From Bacteriovoracaceae bacterium (GTDB lineage: Bacteria; Bdellovibrionota; Bacteriovoracia; Bacteriovoracales; Bacteriovoracaceae), in the NCBI GenBank assembly GCA_016784965.1, contig JADHTQ010000017.1:1-64000 (forward strand): 64,000 nucleotides of DNA. Direction: 5' to 3'. This document shows, one piece after another, positions 53,107 to 62,309 of this stretch. Position 1 is the stretch's first letter. Every line of letters starts with the position of its first letter. The translations under genes and the position numbers were made by a program. Under the pieces are notes generated by a model. The model did not search any database and was not told where the DNA came from. It worked only from the letters and a program-made list of their open reading frames with translations.

Positions 53107-54423
53107 TTGCAACACCCATGTTATAAAATTTTGTTATGCGATATATTAAATCCCCTAAGCGACACTAAGTCGGAGCTTGTAAAAGGTGGTGCCATCGCAC
53201 TTAGAAGAGTAAAAAACAATCATTTCTATAAAATTGAAAGTATTGGCCATGCCGAGAAAATTCTACAACTGTATAAGTTAAAGCGCTCTGTCACCATATA
53301 CAATTTTCAAAAATATTTAGCAATGCCCTCTTTTTTAGATCTGCACTTTCACTGGGTGCAAGATGATGTAACTTTAATGCCCAAAGACTCACTGCTTTCT
53401 TGGCTATCAAAGTATACTTGGCCCAATGAGGCAAAATTTAAAAAGAAAACTTATTCAAAACAAAAGGCAAAACAATTTTGTAACAAATTACTGCAAATGG
53501 GTACTTTGGGTGGTGGATGTTTTGCATCTATTCATGAACATACGGTAGATCATGCCCTAGAGCAATTTCACGGTGACTTTGTTGTAGGCAACGTTTTAAT
53601 GACTATTAACTCTCCCGATTATTTAACCCAATCGAGTCAAAATGCTGTCGAAATTGTTCGCAGTAAATCTAAAAAGTATGGCAAAAAATATGCAATCACT
53701 CCGAGGTTTGCACCGACTGTCGACCCACACACCATGAAAGAAACTGCAAAGATTGCAGCAAAAAGCGGTTGTTTTATTCAAAGTCACTTGTGTGAAACAC
53801 AAGAGGAGATAGAATACGTCTTGTCCATCTACAATAAGTTTAAGGGATTTGAAAGTATTAATAGTTATACAGAGATCTACAATGCTTGTGGACTGTTGGG
53901 ACCAAAAACTATCATGGCCCATGGAATTTACTTAAACTCTTCAGAGCTTAAAACCTTGAAAAAAACGAATACGGCAATTGCTCACTGCCCGACCTCTAAT
54001 GCTCCCACAAAAGATTTAGGCCTTGGATCGGGGCTGTTTGATTTTAAAAAAATAGAAAAAGCAGGCATTTGCTGGGGCCTTGGCTCCGATATTGGTGGTG
54101 GCCCCTATTTGTCCATGTTTGATGTAATGAGATCTTTTGTGCTACAAAATAAAAAAATTGGAACCAAAGTAAGCTGCTCTAAAGCTTTATACCGGGCCAC
54201 TTTAAAAAACGCACAGATCCTAGGTCTTGATAAAACTTGTGGTAATTTATCTCCCAATAAGCACGCCAATATCATTATGATTGAGTCTCCTCACACTAGC
54301 AGTAGCGATACAGCAGAAAGTGTACTAGAGCGAGTGCTGCTTAAAAATATAAAATCTCGGCATAACTTTTCTAAGCTAGTCAAAAAAACTATTTATCGCG
54401 GTAAATGTTGGGAATTTGATTAG
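53107..54423 (+). CDS. guaD: Guanine deaminase-like amidohydrolase
   Basis: A 438-residue amidohydrolase. The metal-binding HFH (LDLHFHWVQ), SHLCETQEEIEYV, AHGIYL, HCPTSN and GLGSDIGGG motifs match guanine deaminase, which turns guanine to xanthine; related amidohydrolases act on S-adenosylhomocysteine or triazines, so the substrate is not proven. I prefer the TTG at 53107 because GGAG lies six bases upstream; earlier in-frame TTGs lack a site. It diverges from the NfeD gene with only about 30 bases between starts. Confidence 0.83.
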   Translation: MQHPCYKILLCDILNPLSDTKSELVKGGAIALRRVKNNHFYKIESIGHAEKILQLYKLKRSVTIYNFQKYLAMPSFLDLHFHWVQDDVTLMPKDSLLSWLSKYTWPNEAKFKKKTYSKQKAKQFCNKLLQMGTLGGGCFASIHEHTVDHALEQFHGDFVVGNVLMTINSPDYLTQSSQNAVEIVRSKSKKYGKKYAITPRFAPTVDPHTMKETAKIAAKSGCFIQSHLCETQEEIEYVLSIYNKFKGFESINSYTEIYNACGLLGPKTIMAHGIYLNSSELKTLKKTNTAIAHCPTSNAPTKDLGLGSGLFDFKKIEKAGICWGLGSDIGGGPYLSMFDVMRSFVLQNKKIGTKVSCSKALYRATLKNAQILGLDKTCGNLSPNKHANIIMIESPHTSSSDTAESVLERVLLKNIKSRHNFSKLVKKTIYRGKCWEFD

Positions 54424-54610
54424 TTTTTCATTTTTCCTATTAAGGAATCTCTAATTCTAACGATCTAACCATAAGTCACTGTTAAGTTGCTAAAAGGTCA
54501 TTCACTCCGTTGTAAAATATACAAAGATTGGCCTTATTTGATGACAAATGACGCACACAGGCATATGGTGCTGTGAAAATATATTTAAGCAATTTATAAT
54601 GGAGAGATCT

Positions 54611-54745
54611 ATGAAGAGGTTGATTTTACTTATTGTTACTTTAGGTTCAATATTTTTGCAAGCAAATGCAGATTCAAATTCAGGCCTTGAAGGACAAGGA
54701 AGTGCCAAAGATGAGAGCTTTTACCCGTTAAAACTCTGGCCATAA
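54611..54745 (+). CDS. Short secreted peptide, possible frameshifted gene
   Basis: An ATG at 54611 with GGAGAG upstream opens a 44-residue frame: signal peptide (MKRLILLIVTLGSIF, cut near QANADS) and a short tail ending in PLKLWP. A minus-one frame is open to 54891 and reads TLAIIFPTIGELLYNNGGRTI and onward with a natural composition. One additional A in the AAAA run at 54730-54733 would join the two into a protein of about 94 residues. So this could be a real 44-residue protein, a decayed gene, or a sequencing or programmed shift. See the findings. Confidence 0.5.
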   Translation: MKRLILLIVTLGSIFLQANADSNSGLEGQGSAKDESFYPLKLWP

Positions 54746-54891
54746 TTTTTCCTACAATTGGTGAGCTGCTATACAATAATGGAGGGCGCACCATTACAAT
54801 CTCTTATGATGAAAACAGACAAGAATCCTTTGACTATGCTCTATTAGTAATGACTTCGCTTAGAAAAAATCTAAAAGGAAAACATCTTTGA
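54746..54891 (+). pseudogene. Possible frameshifted continuation of the small secreted gene
   Basis: This stretch continues in the minus-one frame as described for the preceding entry: an open frame of about 50 codons with Gly/Thr/Asn strands (NNGGRTITISYDENRQESFDYALLVM) and no start codon of its own with a ribosome site. Called pseudogene only as a hypothesis. Confidence 0.3.
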
Positions 54892-55013
54892 AAGTTGCGC
54901 AGTAACACTCATAGACGAGGTGATCTTCATATCTTTGTAGCAAATAAAATTTAACATTAGAATAAAATTCATCAACATTATATTGGGCCTGTCTTTCAAC
55001 GACTATTACTAAT
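54892..55013. other. Noncoding gap
   Basis: About 120 bases follow the frameshifted gene before the stop of the DUF4139 gene. No gene, hairpin terminator or repeat was found here. The same applies to 54424-54610 except for the ribosome site of the small secreted gene. Confidence 0.5.
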
Positions 55014-56630
55014 TTACCAGTTAAAGTGAAACTCCTCAGGTGCAGTAACTTCTAGTGATAGTGTTAGAGCTTTGCTTTGTCTACTACCGAGCAGAAGGTC
55101 CCAAAAAACCCAACTGGGGGTTCCTGGCAGTGGTTTAAAGCCTTCTGTGGAACCTTTTGTTTCAACTTTTAGCTCTTTTAATTCTGATCTTGGAATCTGA
55201 CCTAGAACTTTAATTTTCTTACTATGCTTGGAGAAATTTTCTAAATTAAAAGACAGCACTCTTTTATAAGTTTTGGTCTTATCTATTAGACCTCCAATCA
55301 TGCTATTGTTGGTTACTTTTTGCTTTTGCCCAGTTTTAACGACAATACTATGGTCAAGACCAGCATTAATTGAAAAGGTGTCTCCCTTTCTGACCTGAGA
55401 TACTTGGATTTTTTGCACAAATTTGCCATCGTAGAAAACTGATGCAATTCCTGGTGCTAGGGCCCATTGTAAGTTATTTATTATTTTTCCTTTTTTATAG
55501 ACGTGAGGGTATTGGTTGGGAACAACTTCTAGGTGCTCCTCATAGGGCAACTTATTTTTATAAATAAAAATCATACTGTTGACCATACCGTCAGCAATAG
55601 ACTGCCGGCCCACAATAATAAAATTTTTGGCCAGACCAGATGCTGTCTGGGCATCATCTAGAGTTAAACTGGATGTATTTAATGAAGCCGCAACATCCTG
55701 GACACTTTCGATGTGGGTTTGTACTTTTTTTACTTCCTGCCAATTAAGTGTATAAGGTGTAATTGTGGGTGCTTTAATTTTTAGCCGGGTTTGCAGGTTA
55801 TTTAAAATCAAGTTTACATTATCCCAATCCTCCCCTGAGCGCTGGGTAATGAGTGCATGTTGCTCCAGGGTCGCAGTTTTTTCCGAGCTATTTAAGCGAA
55901 TATTATAAAATGGTCGCCAACCAACATTTTTTACTAAGTATTGTAACCCAACGGTAACGCTCCCACGTACTGTCACTGACAAATCGACTACAACATCAAT
56001 ATTTTTATAGTTCGATATAGAGCGCAGCTGTTTAATTTTTGCGTTAACAAACCTTAGTTGTTTAGTAATTTTTAAATATCTTTTATAAGCCACCTTCCAA
56101 GGACCAAACATCTTCTTTCTGCGATCTTGCATAAATTTTAAAAATCCTGAAAACTTGCTCTTGGACCATTTTTTTGTGTGCAAGTTCAAGGTAAATGATT
56201 CGTGATAATGTTTAACAATTTCGCGCAAATTAGAGTGCTCTTTTATGAGGCCTTGAACCTCTTTGTGCAATTTTTTTAAGCTTAAGTCTAATTTGGCCTT
56301 TTGCTTTAAATAAACTTTAAGCTCCCCATTAAAAGACTTGGCATTAAAGTTTGAAACCGTTCTAACACCTAAAATCTCGCATTTGTCTTTATTAGATAAG
56401 GTCACCTTCAGAGTATCCTTGTCTAAAATGGGGGTCAGTCCAGAAAAGACAACAGATTGGCCACCTAAATTCAGGGATACTTTCTTGGAGCGCTTGATGT
56501 ATGCACGATCTTTAAATAGAGTCACCTGCTCAATGCTGGAGCGATTTTTGGCCTTAGCTGAAACACTAAACGCTTGTTTGGTGCTAATTATTAGTAGACA
56601 AAAAATAATATATCTTAAATTTGTTATCAT
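55014..56630 (-). CDS. Secreted DUF4139 protein (shorter paralogue)
   Basis: A 538-residue protein with a signal peptide (core 8-19, cut near AFSVSA). The N-terminus has the DUF4140 opening (IEQVTLFKDRAYIKRSKKVSL), a coiled-coil insert at about 100-215, and a C-terminal DUF4139 barrel (VGLQYLVKNVGWRPFYNIRL, LITQRSGEDWDNVNLILNN). Known members are called MuiA-like, of unknown function at the cell envelope. Its start overlaps the stop of the longer paralogue as TAATG, so the pair is co-translated. Confidence 0.88.
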   Translation of the reverse strand: MITNLRYIIFCLLIISTKQAFSVSAKAKNRSSIEQVTLFKDRAYIKRSKKVSLNLGGQSVVFSGLTPILDKDTLKVTLSNKDKCEILGVRTVSNFNAKSFNGELKVYLKQKAKLDLSLKKLHKEVQGLIKEHSNLREIVKHYHESFTLNLHTKKWSKSKFSGFLKFMQDRRKKMFGPWKVAYKRYLKITKQLRFVNAKIKQLRSISNYKNIDVVVDLSVTVRGSVTVGLQYLVKNVGWRPFYNIRLNSSEKTATLEQHALITQRSGEDWDNVNLILNNLQTRLKIKAPTITPYTLNWQEVKKVQTHIESVQDVAASLNTSSLTLDDAQTASGLAKNFIIVGRQSIADGMVNSMIFIYKNKLPYEEHLEVVPNQYPHVYKKGKIINNLQWALAPGIASVFYDGKFVQKIQVSQVRKGDTFSINAGLDHSIVVKTGQKQKVTNNSMIGGLIDKTKTYKRVLSFNLENFSKHSKKIKVLGQIPRSELKELKVETKGSTEGFKPLPGTPSWVFWDLLLGSRQSKALTLSLEVTAPEEFHFNW

Positions 56631-58627
56631 TAGTTAAACTCCGATACTATGAAGTTGTCAGGATGAGTTACTTTATAATTAAACACAATCTCTTTTTTTG
56701 CCCGTGGAAGAATTTTAAATTGCCAAGATAAAATACTATTTTTGTGCTCCAGCTCAGGGGGTACTCTTTGCAAAAGCTTCACTTTGATTTTATCGATTGG
56801 GGTTTGGGGATAGTTATCTTTTACATCTATTTCAATGGGGAAATTGTGATGGTTTACAATTTCAATTTTGACCTCTACATTCGTGGAATGTTCTTTAAAA
56901 AGGGTTCCTTTATCTTCTGCTTTTTTTGTAACAATGCGGTTGACCTCAATATTTTTATCCACACCTAGATCTACTATAAAAAAACTATCTTCAGCGATAG
57001 TTGGAATTTTCGTTTTGCTCATCAAGTTGCCATCCATAAAAATTTGAGCATTACCGGCCAAAATTGGTGCCGAGGTGGAATTTATCATATGGGCCTTAAG
57101 ATAGACGTTTTTATCCTTTTTGGGGATTACAAAATAGCGCAATTTTCCTCGCAGATTTTGTGACTGAATAGGTACTTTTAAGGCCGGTTTTCCACTACCG
57201 AGGTGTACCTTAAACAAAGAAGTCATCTCTAGTAATCTTCCTTTGGCCAAAACAGCAGGTAGGGACTTGTCTCGATAGTGAGTTTTTCTAGGCCTTTTTA
57301 AATTCATAAATTGCCGGGGTAAAACATCACGGCCTTTAGTATTTTGAGTTAAGTTTTCAATATTATTTTGTAATGAGTACAAGTCATTAAAAATACTCCC
57401 CAGAGGTGCCAAAGGAAAGAGGTTGTAAGGCGAAACACTTCGCCTCTTTGAACGCCTTGGTCTGCTTTTTTGATTGGAAACATAAGGCTTTGAAGACATT
57501 GCCGCACCCATTTTAAGATCTTGGTATGGTGGCTCCTCAGAAAGAGTATCGGCCATATCCTCCACCATATCATCTTGCATGAAACTATCTCTACTTAACC
57601 CTTTTGATTTTGCTGACCTTTTGTATCTTCTGCTCTCTTTTTTGACCATTGGTGCCGCACGCCGCCTACTGCTAAAATTCCACCTAGTAAGCTTTGGCAA
57701 AAATAATGCAACCGGATCTAGGCTGGAAAAAGTGGCCTCCACATCTTGCCAATTCTCACCGGTATTTTGTTGTAAAATCCCAGAAGTTACTAGTCTAATG
57801 TCTGCTTCACCTTTTTGATAATCGAGGCCAGCACGAACAGCATATGATGGATGCCAAAATGCAGAATTGATCATATAACTCAAATTTATAGTCTTTTTAG
57901 GACGCGACAATTTTAATTGATTGGTTACCTGCACGTATACATGGTTTGTCCACTTTTGTCCGTTTAAAGAGGTGTATGGTTTTAACTCATGTAAGAGCGT
58001 GGAGATTTTATCATCAATATTTTTTATCTGCTCTTGCAACTTTTGTCTGTTGGCCAAAATACTCAAGACCTTCTGTCTTATGGTAGTCATGGCCTTGCCG
58101 AGTTGATCGGGGGGTGCCAAAAACCCAACGTATTTTTGCCCATCTTTGTTAAAAGGGGCACTAAATTTCAAATTTTGAACAAAGTATAATTCTTCATCAA
58201 AAAACTTATCTGTCTGTAAAAGTTCCAACTTTAAAGCATATAGCTCCTCTAGCTTCTCAATGTTATTTTCTGCCTCGGGAGTCATACCAGTATTTTCAAA
58301 CTGTTCTTCAATGATAATTTGAGATATGGCCACCTGGTCACTTTTATCTGTCTCTACAATTAAAGAAGTTTTATCAAGATTGCTTGGTAGTGATGCAAAA
58401 AGTAGCCAGGTTGAGTGTCCAGCTTTTTTATTGAGTTTCACAGTAGCACTTCTAGTTATCAGGGCGCGATCCGAGTAAACTGTCACTTTGTTAATTTTAT
58501 TCTTTACCCGTACAGACTCCTTTTGATATTCGGCCTCCATGGCCCAACAAAACTCATTAATTGGGAGAGTAAAACAGAAAAAGGCCACAACAATGTACAA
58601 AAAACTATCAAAATAAATCTTGATCAT
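56630..58627 (-). CDS. Secreted DUF4139 protein (longer paralogue)
   Basis: A 665-residue relative of the previous protein with a signal peptide (core about 10-24, cut near CWAMEA). It has INKVTVYSDRALITRSATVKL, an insert with coiled-coil, LSYMINSAFWHPSYAVRAGL and ILQQNTGENWQDVEATFSS. A Lys/Arg/Ser-rich linker at about 325-450 (including two basic SRPRRSKRR-like stretches) is unique to this copy. It is the first gene of the pair and has a noncoding upstream region of about 200 bases. Confidence 0.88.
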   Translation of the reverse strand: MIKIYFDSFLYIVVAFFCFTLPINEFCWAMEAEYQKESVRVKNKINKVTVYSDRALITRSATVKLNKKAGHSTWLLFASLPSNLDKTSLIVETDKSDQVAISQIIIEEQFENTGMTPEAENNIEKLEELYALKLELLQTDKFFDEELYFVQNLKFSAPFNKDGQKYVGFLAPPDQLGKAMTTIRQKVLSILANRQKLQEQIKNIDDKISTLLHELKPYTSLNGQKWTNHVYVQVTNQLKLSRPKKTINLSYMINSAFWHPSYAVRAGLDYQKGEADIRLVTSGILQQNTGENWQDVEATFSSLDPVALFLPKLTRWNFSSRRRAAPMVKKESRRYKRSAKSKGLSRDSFMQDDMVEDMADTLSEEPPYQDLKMGAAMSSKPYVSNQKSRPRRSKRRSVSPYNLFPLAPLGSIFNDLYSLQNNIENLTQNTKGRDVLPRQFMNLKRPRKTHYRDKSLPAVLAKGRLLEMTSLFKVHLGSGKPALKVPIQSQNLRGKLRYFVIPKKDKNVYLKAHMINSTSAPILAGNAQIFMDGNLMSKTKIPTIAEDSFFIVDLGVDKNIEVNRIVTKKAEDKGTLFKEHSTNVEVKIEIVNHHNFPIEIDVKDNYPQTPIDKIKVKLLQRVPPELEHKNSILSWQFKILPRAKKEIVFNYKVTHPDNFIVSEFN

Positions 58628-58833
58628 GAGTACTCCGCAATACTAAAAAGATGAATTATTCAAAGGAATTATCTACCTAATTAACACAGAATTGACAAGA
58701 AACTCCACAAGAATCTAAAAAAACTGCTACTTTCTTGACTGTTTTACTAAAGTATTTGAAAAACACTCCGATAGTTCAGTAGCACGAGTTATGTTTTGTG
58801 CACAAAGTTTTAACATCAAGGAGTGTCTTAGAT

Positions 58834-59034
58834 ATGCATTGGCCTATGCTCATCTGTTTAAATTTTCTCATCACTCATTTTTTTATTGCACTATTTCTCA
58901 TCAATATGGATCACAAGGAGCTGCCAAAAACTCAAAGTAAGGTGGTAAAGAGTAAAGTAATGAGGACACCAGCGGCCAAAGAAAAAAATCGGCCAGAGTC
59001 AATTGTAATTAGGGATAACCCCTCAAAAGACTAA
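58834..59034 (+). CDS. Small single-span membrane protein
   Basis: A 66-residue protein from the ATG at 58834, which has AAGGAG ten bases upstream. One membrane span at about 5-24, then a basic soluble tail with KSKVMRTPAAKEKNRPES. The stop overlaps the fetB stop by 12 bases in convergent orientation. No family recognised; it could be a regulatory peptide. Confidence 0.5.
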   Translation: MHWPMLICLNFLITHFFIALFLINMDHKELPKTQSKVVKSKVMRTPAAKEKNRPESIVIRDNPSKD

Positions 59035-59799
59035 TTGACAATCTTTGTTAAAACAATATTTTCTCACCCAATAGGTTGTCATAATTGATCCAACCGAGGT
59101 TGATACTAAGATCATTAACATGACTATAATTTGATATTTGACAGCACTTAGAGGAGCTTGACCACCTAGAATTTGTCCAGTCATCATGCCAGGTAGAGAA
59201 ACTAGTCCAACCGTCATCAGTGAGTTAATGGATGGAATCATCCCAGATGTTATAGCATTTTTAAAGATTGTTTGTGATGCTTCTTGATAAGTTGCACCAA
59301 AAGATAATGCTTGCTCAATCTCATCTTTTTTATTGATCAATTCATTAAAAAAGCGATCAAGTGAAATAGAAATAGCATTCATTGAGTTGCCAATGATCAT
59401 TCCGGTAATCGGAATTAGATACTGTGGTAAATACCAAGGCCTTACACCAATGATGAAGTAAGTCACTATAAATGCAAGTGGTAGATAGCAAATAAGCATT
59501 GTACAAATAGTTGGTAAAAAAATAGGAATTAGCTTTTTACTTTTAACTCGAGATTTAACTGCATGGGAGGCCCAAAACACCATCCAGACCAGCACCAAGA
59601 TTATTAAATATACATTTTCAATATCAAAGATATGACTGAGAATATATCCGACAAGCAATAATTGCCCAAACGTTCTGATAGACCCAATCAATATCTCTTT
59701 TTCTAATTTTAATTTCATGCTAATCGATAGGATGGAGACTATTAGCACAAATCCTAAACACATCAATAACTGGTAATATGAAATTTCAATGGTACTCAT
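59023..59799 (-). CDS. fetB: FetB-type ABC exporter permease
   Basis: A 258-residue permease of the UPF0014/FetB family with about seven membrane spans. Motifs IRTFGQLLLVGYILSHIF and GMIIGNSMNAISISLDR are typical. FetAB exports iron in E. coli and lowers oxidative stress. Its ATG overlaps the fetA stop as ATGA. The C-terminus is short and hydrophilic. Confidence 0.87.
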   Translation of the reverse strand: MSTIEISYYQLLMCLGFVLIVSILSISMKLKLEKEILIGSIRTFGQLLLVGYILSHIFDIENVYLIILVLVWMVFWASHAVKSRVKSKKLIPIFLPTICTMLICYLPLAFIVTYFIIGVRPWYLPQYLIPITGMIIGNSMNAISISLDRFFNELINKKDEIEQALSFGATYQEASQTIFKNAITSGMIPSINSLMTVGLVSLPGMMTGQILGGQAPLSAVKYQIIVMLMILVSTSVGSIMTTYWVRKYCFNKDCQLVF

Positions 59800-60467
59800 T
59801 TGTTTTGCTCCAACGACCCATCAATAGGTGGCAGTGACAATTTTTTTAAACAACGCCCAGGTACATCTTTAAACTGACGATGGTTGACCACTAAAAATGT
59901 TGTGCCGGTTTGCAAGTTATGCTCAACCAGTCGATCTTCAATTAATTCTTTATTTTGCTCATCTAGAGAAGAGGTTGGCTCATCCAACAATAAAACCTCA
60001 GGTTTTAAAATAACTCCTCTAATTAAAGCAATGCGCTGTTGCTGGCCCACAGACAATTTTTGGGCATCCTGTTGCAGTGAAAGATCAGTTAGAGCAAAAC
60101 TATCCAACAGTTGATAAAGCTGATCATCACTAGGCATCAATTGTCCCTTTCTAACTTGATACTTAAATGGAAACAGCAAATTATGCTTCACTGAACCACT
60201 GACCATCATGGGTTTTTGATGAATATAAAGAACCTTTTGGCGAAGCTTGCAAACCAAAATTTGATCAATTTTTTGATTATTAAACAAAATTTGGCCCATT
60301 GAAGGTGACAACATTCGATTTATGAGCAACAAAAGACTCGTTTTACCGACTCCTGACGGCCCACTTAACAAAATAAAGTCGCCCTTTGTGATCTTTAGAT
60401 TGACATTGCTAAAGATGTTCTCTTTTTCAAATTTAAGGGAGACATTTTCAAACTCAATCTGCTTCAT
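59796..60467 (-). CDS. fetA: FetA-type ABC exporter ATPase
   Basis: A 223-residue ATPase (start ATG 60467; an upstream in-frame ATG at 60497 has no clear ribosome site either). Walker A GPSGVGKTS, signature LSVGQQQRIALIRG, Walker B VLLLDEPTSSLD and the switch His in VVNHR are all present. It is the partner of FetB. Confidence 0.88.
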   Translation of the reverse strand: MKQIEFENVSLKFEKENIFSNVNLKITKGDFILLSGPSGVGKTSLLLLINRMLSPSMGQILFNNQKIDQILVCKLRQKVLYIHQKPMMVSGSVKHNLLFPFKYQVRKGQLMPSDDQLYQLLDSFALTDLSLQQDAQKLSVGQQQRIALIRGVILKPEVLLLDEPTSSLDEQNKELIEDRLVEHNLQTGTTFLVVNHRQFKDVPGRCLKKLSLPPIDGSLEQNK

Positions 60468-60616
60468 TGCTACTTTCGGGCCTTCAAGTGTATTCATATT
60501 AAAATATAGGCGATAATACTACAAAAGATTAGATATATCTTGTTTAATATTTTTTTTAATGATATTTTTATTGTCTGGTATCCGATATAACAAATTTTTA
60601 AAATAAGGAGTGTTTC

Positions 60617-60823
60617 ATGCCAAATACGAGTATGCCTCATATCCGTAACGATGCATCAGACGAAGAATTTCGCAATGAAATGATCAAACATATCAAAAAA
60701 AGTTTCGGTACTCTCCTAAATGAGGAGGATCTGCGCGAACTAGAAAATGGCGCTGAAGGCCTTGCCAAAATTGCCAAAAAATACCAAAAAGCTCATCCAG
60801 AAAAACCCAGAACACTACACTGA
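60617..60823 (+). CDS. Small charged protein
   Basis: A 68-residue soluble protein with AAGGAG upstream of the ATG. Mostly charged and helical (FRNEMIKHIKKSFG, EEDLRELENGAEGLAKIAKKYQKAHPEK). No family recognised. It converges with the Spo0M-like gene, leaving 4 bases between stops. Confidence 0.62.
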   Translation: MPNTSMPHIRNDASDEEFRNEMIKHIKKSFGTLLNEEDLRELENGAEGLAKIAKKYQKAHPEKPRTLH

Positions 60824-60827
60824 TTAA

Positions 60828-61586
60828 TTAGGTATAAAACTTGTTTTCACTCTGAGCAATAATTTCACCTATTGCTTTTAAAATCCCATCGTGATTGAAA
60901 TATCCCCCAAATAGTTGATACTGTTTGGGAGTAAACTGTTGTTTAAACTCTTTTTTCTCCTTTTGCACTTTCATTTCACCTTCAATATTTTTTAGGATTT
61001 TCATGCTAAAGATGTATTTTACCTCAATAACGTCTTTTTTAGTACTCAGTTGACAAAGAAGGTGCTCAACCATTTTGAGTTCTTGTGATTTTGGGGGGAG
61101 TAATTTAATTTCAGTAAAACCTTTTTTAAATTTTTGTGATTGAACTTTAAAGCGAAAGTATGTCTGCAGAACTTGCATAAACTGCTGCAAAATACTATGT
61201 AGGTCAATTGTAAGTTGTAGTTGACCACACTCCCACGCATTATTTTGGGAACCATATAGTAGGTATAAACTGGCAAACTTATCGGTTATGGGGCAATTAG
61301 TAGATAGCTTAAACTCCCAAGGATACTCTTTTTGCTCACCTGCATCTAGAGATAAGTTTTCATGGGCCACATGTAGCTCTTGCACTTCAAAGGCCTTGGG
61401 ATCTTTGGCCCTAATTTTTTTCAAATTTCCATAGGCCAAAATAGTCTGGATTTTATCAATTGTGGCAGTTTCTGTGCCGTTATTTTTTACAAGAAGTGTA
61501 CCCGAAACCATTTCACCTTGTTGCCACTGCTCTTTTGAGGTTTGTAACTTATATTCTAATAGCTTATCAAACATAGTTCCTTTCAT
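60828..61586 (-). CDS. Arrestin-fold-like protein (Spo0M-like)
   Basis: A 252-residue protein that begins MKGTMFDKLLEYKLQTSKEQWQQGEMVSGTLLVKNNGTETATIDKI. The alternating hydrophobic beta pattern and FDKLL opening resemble sporulation-control protein Spo0M and other arrestin-fold proteins; identity is low by eye. Two possible ATGs (61586 with GAGG, 61574 with AAAGGA). The stop of the PilZ gene upstream is 2 bases away, so it is the last gene of the operon with the cyclase. Confidence 0.55.
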   Translation of the reverse strand: MKGTMFDKLLEYKLQTSKEQWQQGEMVSGTLLVKNNGTETATIDKIQTILAYGNLKKIRAKDPKAFEVQELHVAHENLSLDAGEQKEYPWEFKLSTNCPITDKFASLYLLYGSQNNAWECGQLQLTIDLHSILQQFMQVLQTYFRFKVQSQKFKKGFTEIKLLPPKSQELKMVEHLLCQLSTKKDVIEVKYIFSMKILKNIEGEMKVQKEKKEFKQQFTPKQYQLFGGYFNHDGILKAIGEIIAQSENKFYT

Positions 61587-61588
61587 TA

Positions 61589-62296
61589 TTACCTCATTGG
61601 TTTTGTGGTAGTATTGAGCTCAGTAACTAACTCTTTTAAATTAACTTCTGCAGCACCTGATAGTGAGCTAAAGTAAACTCCAATTAGTACTGTTCCACAA
61701 GAGTGCAAGCTTCTGCGTATGATTTTAGCTTTTGTGTTCAGTTTGGCCGAGCTGGTATGAAATGATATATTCGCAGTATCATGTTCAGGGTAATTTTCCA
61801 TATTAATCAAAGCACCAGAGACGGAAATATTTAAAATGGTTCCATCTAATGTAAAATCAACTTTACAGGGAATACTAGTTAGATACCTCGTATCTTGCTC
61901 CCACCAGCGCAAATTCTTATCAAAAAATAATGATCTAATTGTGGGCCGAAGCAGGTAAAACACTACTGCAATATTAATAATTATAAATAGGATCATGCCC
62001 TGATAGGGCAAACTATTCACTTCATGTTTGCTAAAAAAATCCAAGTTTATGGTAAAAAAAGCAAGTTTGCCCAAGGCCACAAGGAACAAGCTCCAGTCTT
62101 TAACAAAAAATATGGCAACCCCTACCACTGGATAAATTACAAAATAGGCAACAATATTCAAGGTAGGTGTTGAAGAAGTCGATAATTGAGCAAAGAAATT
62201 TTGATTAAAGACGTATTTACCAGTTAAAAAGTATATAAGTGGTGCAAGGATATAAATAATTGCAATTAGCTTAATCATGTTTGGTTTTGTCGGCAT
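61589..62296 (-). CDS. Membrane protein with C-terminal PilZ-like domain
   Basis: A 235-residue protein with about four N-terminal membrane spans (residues 7-120), then a PilZ-like domain (LRWWEQDTRYLTSIPCKVDFTLDGTILNISVSGALINM) with the NxSxxG motif at NISVSGA. Membrane-linked c-di-GMP binding is the usual role. It is in an operon with the cyclase and the arrestin-fold-like gene. Confidence 0.75.
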   Translation of the reverse strand: MPTKPNMIKLIAIIYILAPLIYFLTGKYVFNQNFFAQLSTSSTPTLNIVAYFVIYPVVGVAIFFVKDWSLFLVALGKLAFFTINLDFFSKHEVNSLPYQGMILFIIINIAVVFYLLRPTIRSLFFDKNLRWWEQDTRYLTSIPCKVDFTLDGTILNISVSGALINMENYPEHDTANISFHTSSAKLNTKAKIIRRSLHSCGTVLIGVYFSSLSGAAEVNLKELVTELNTTTKPMR

Positions 62297-62309
62297 ACTA
62301 ATTTACTCC

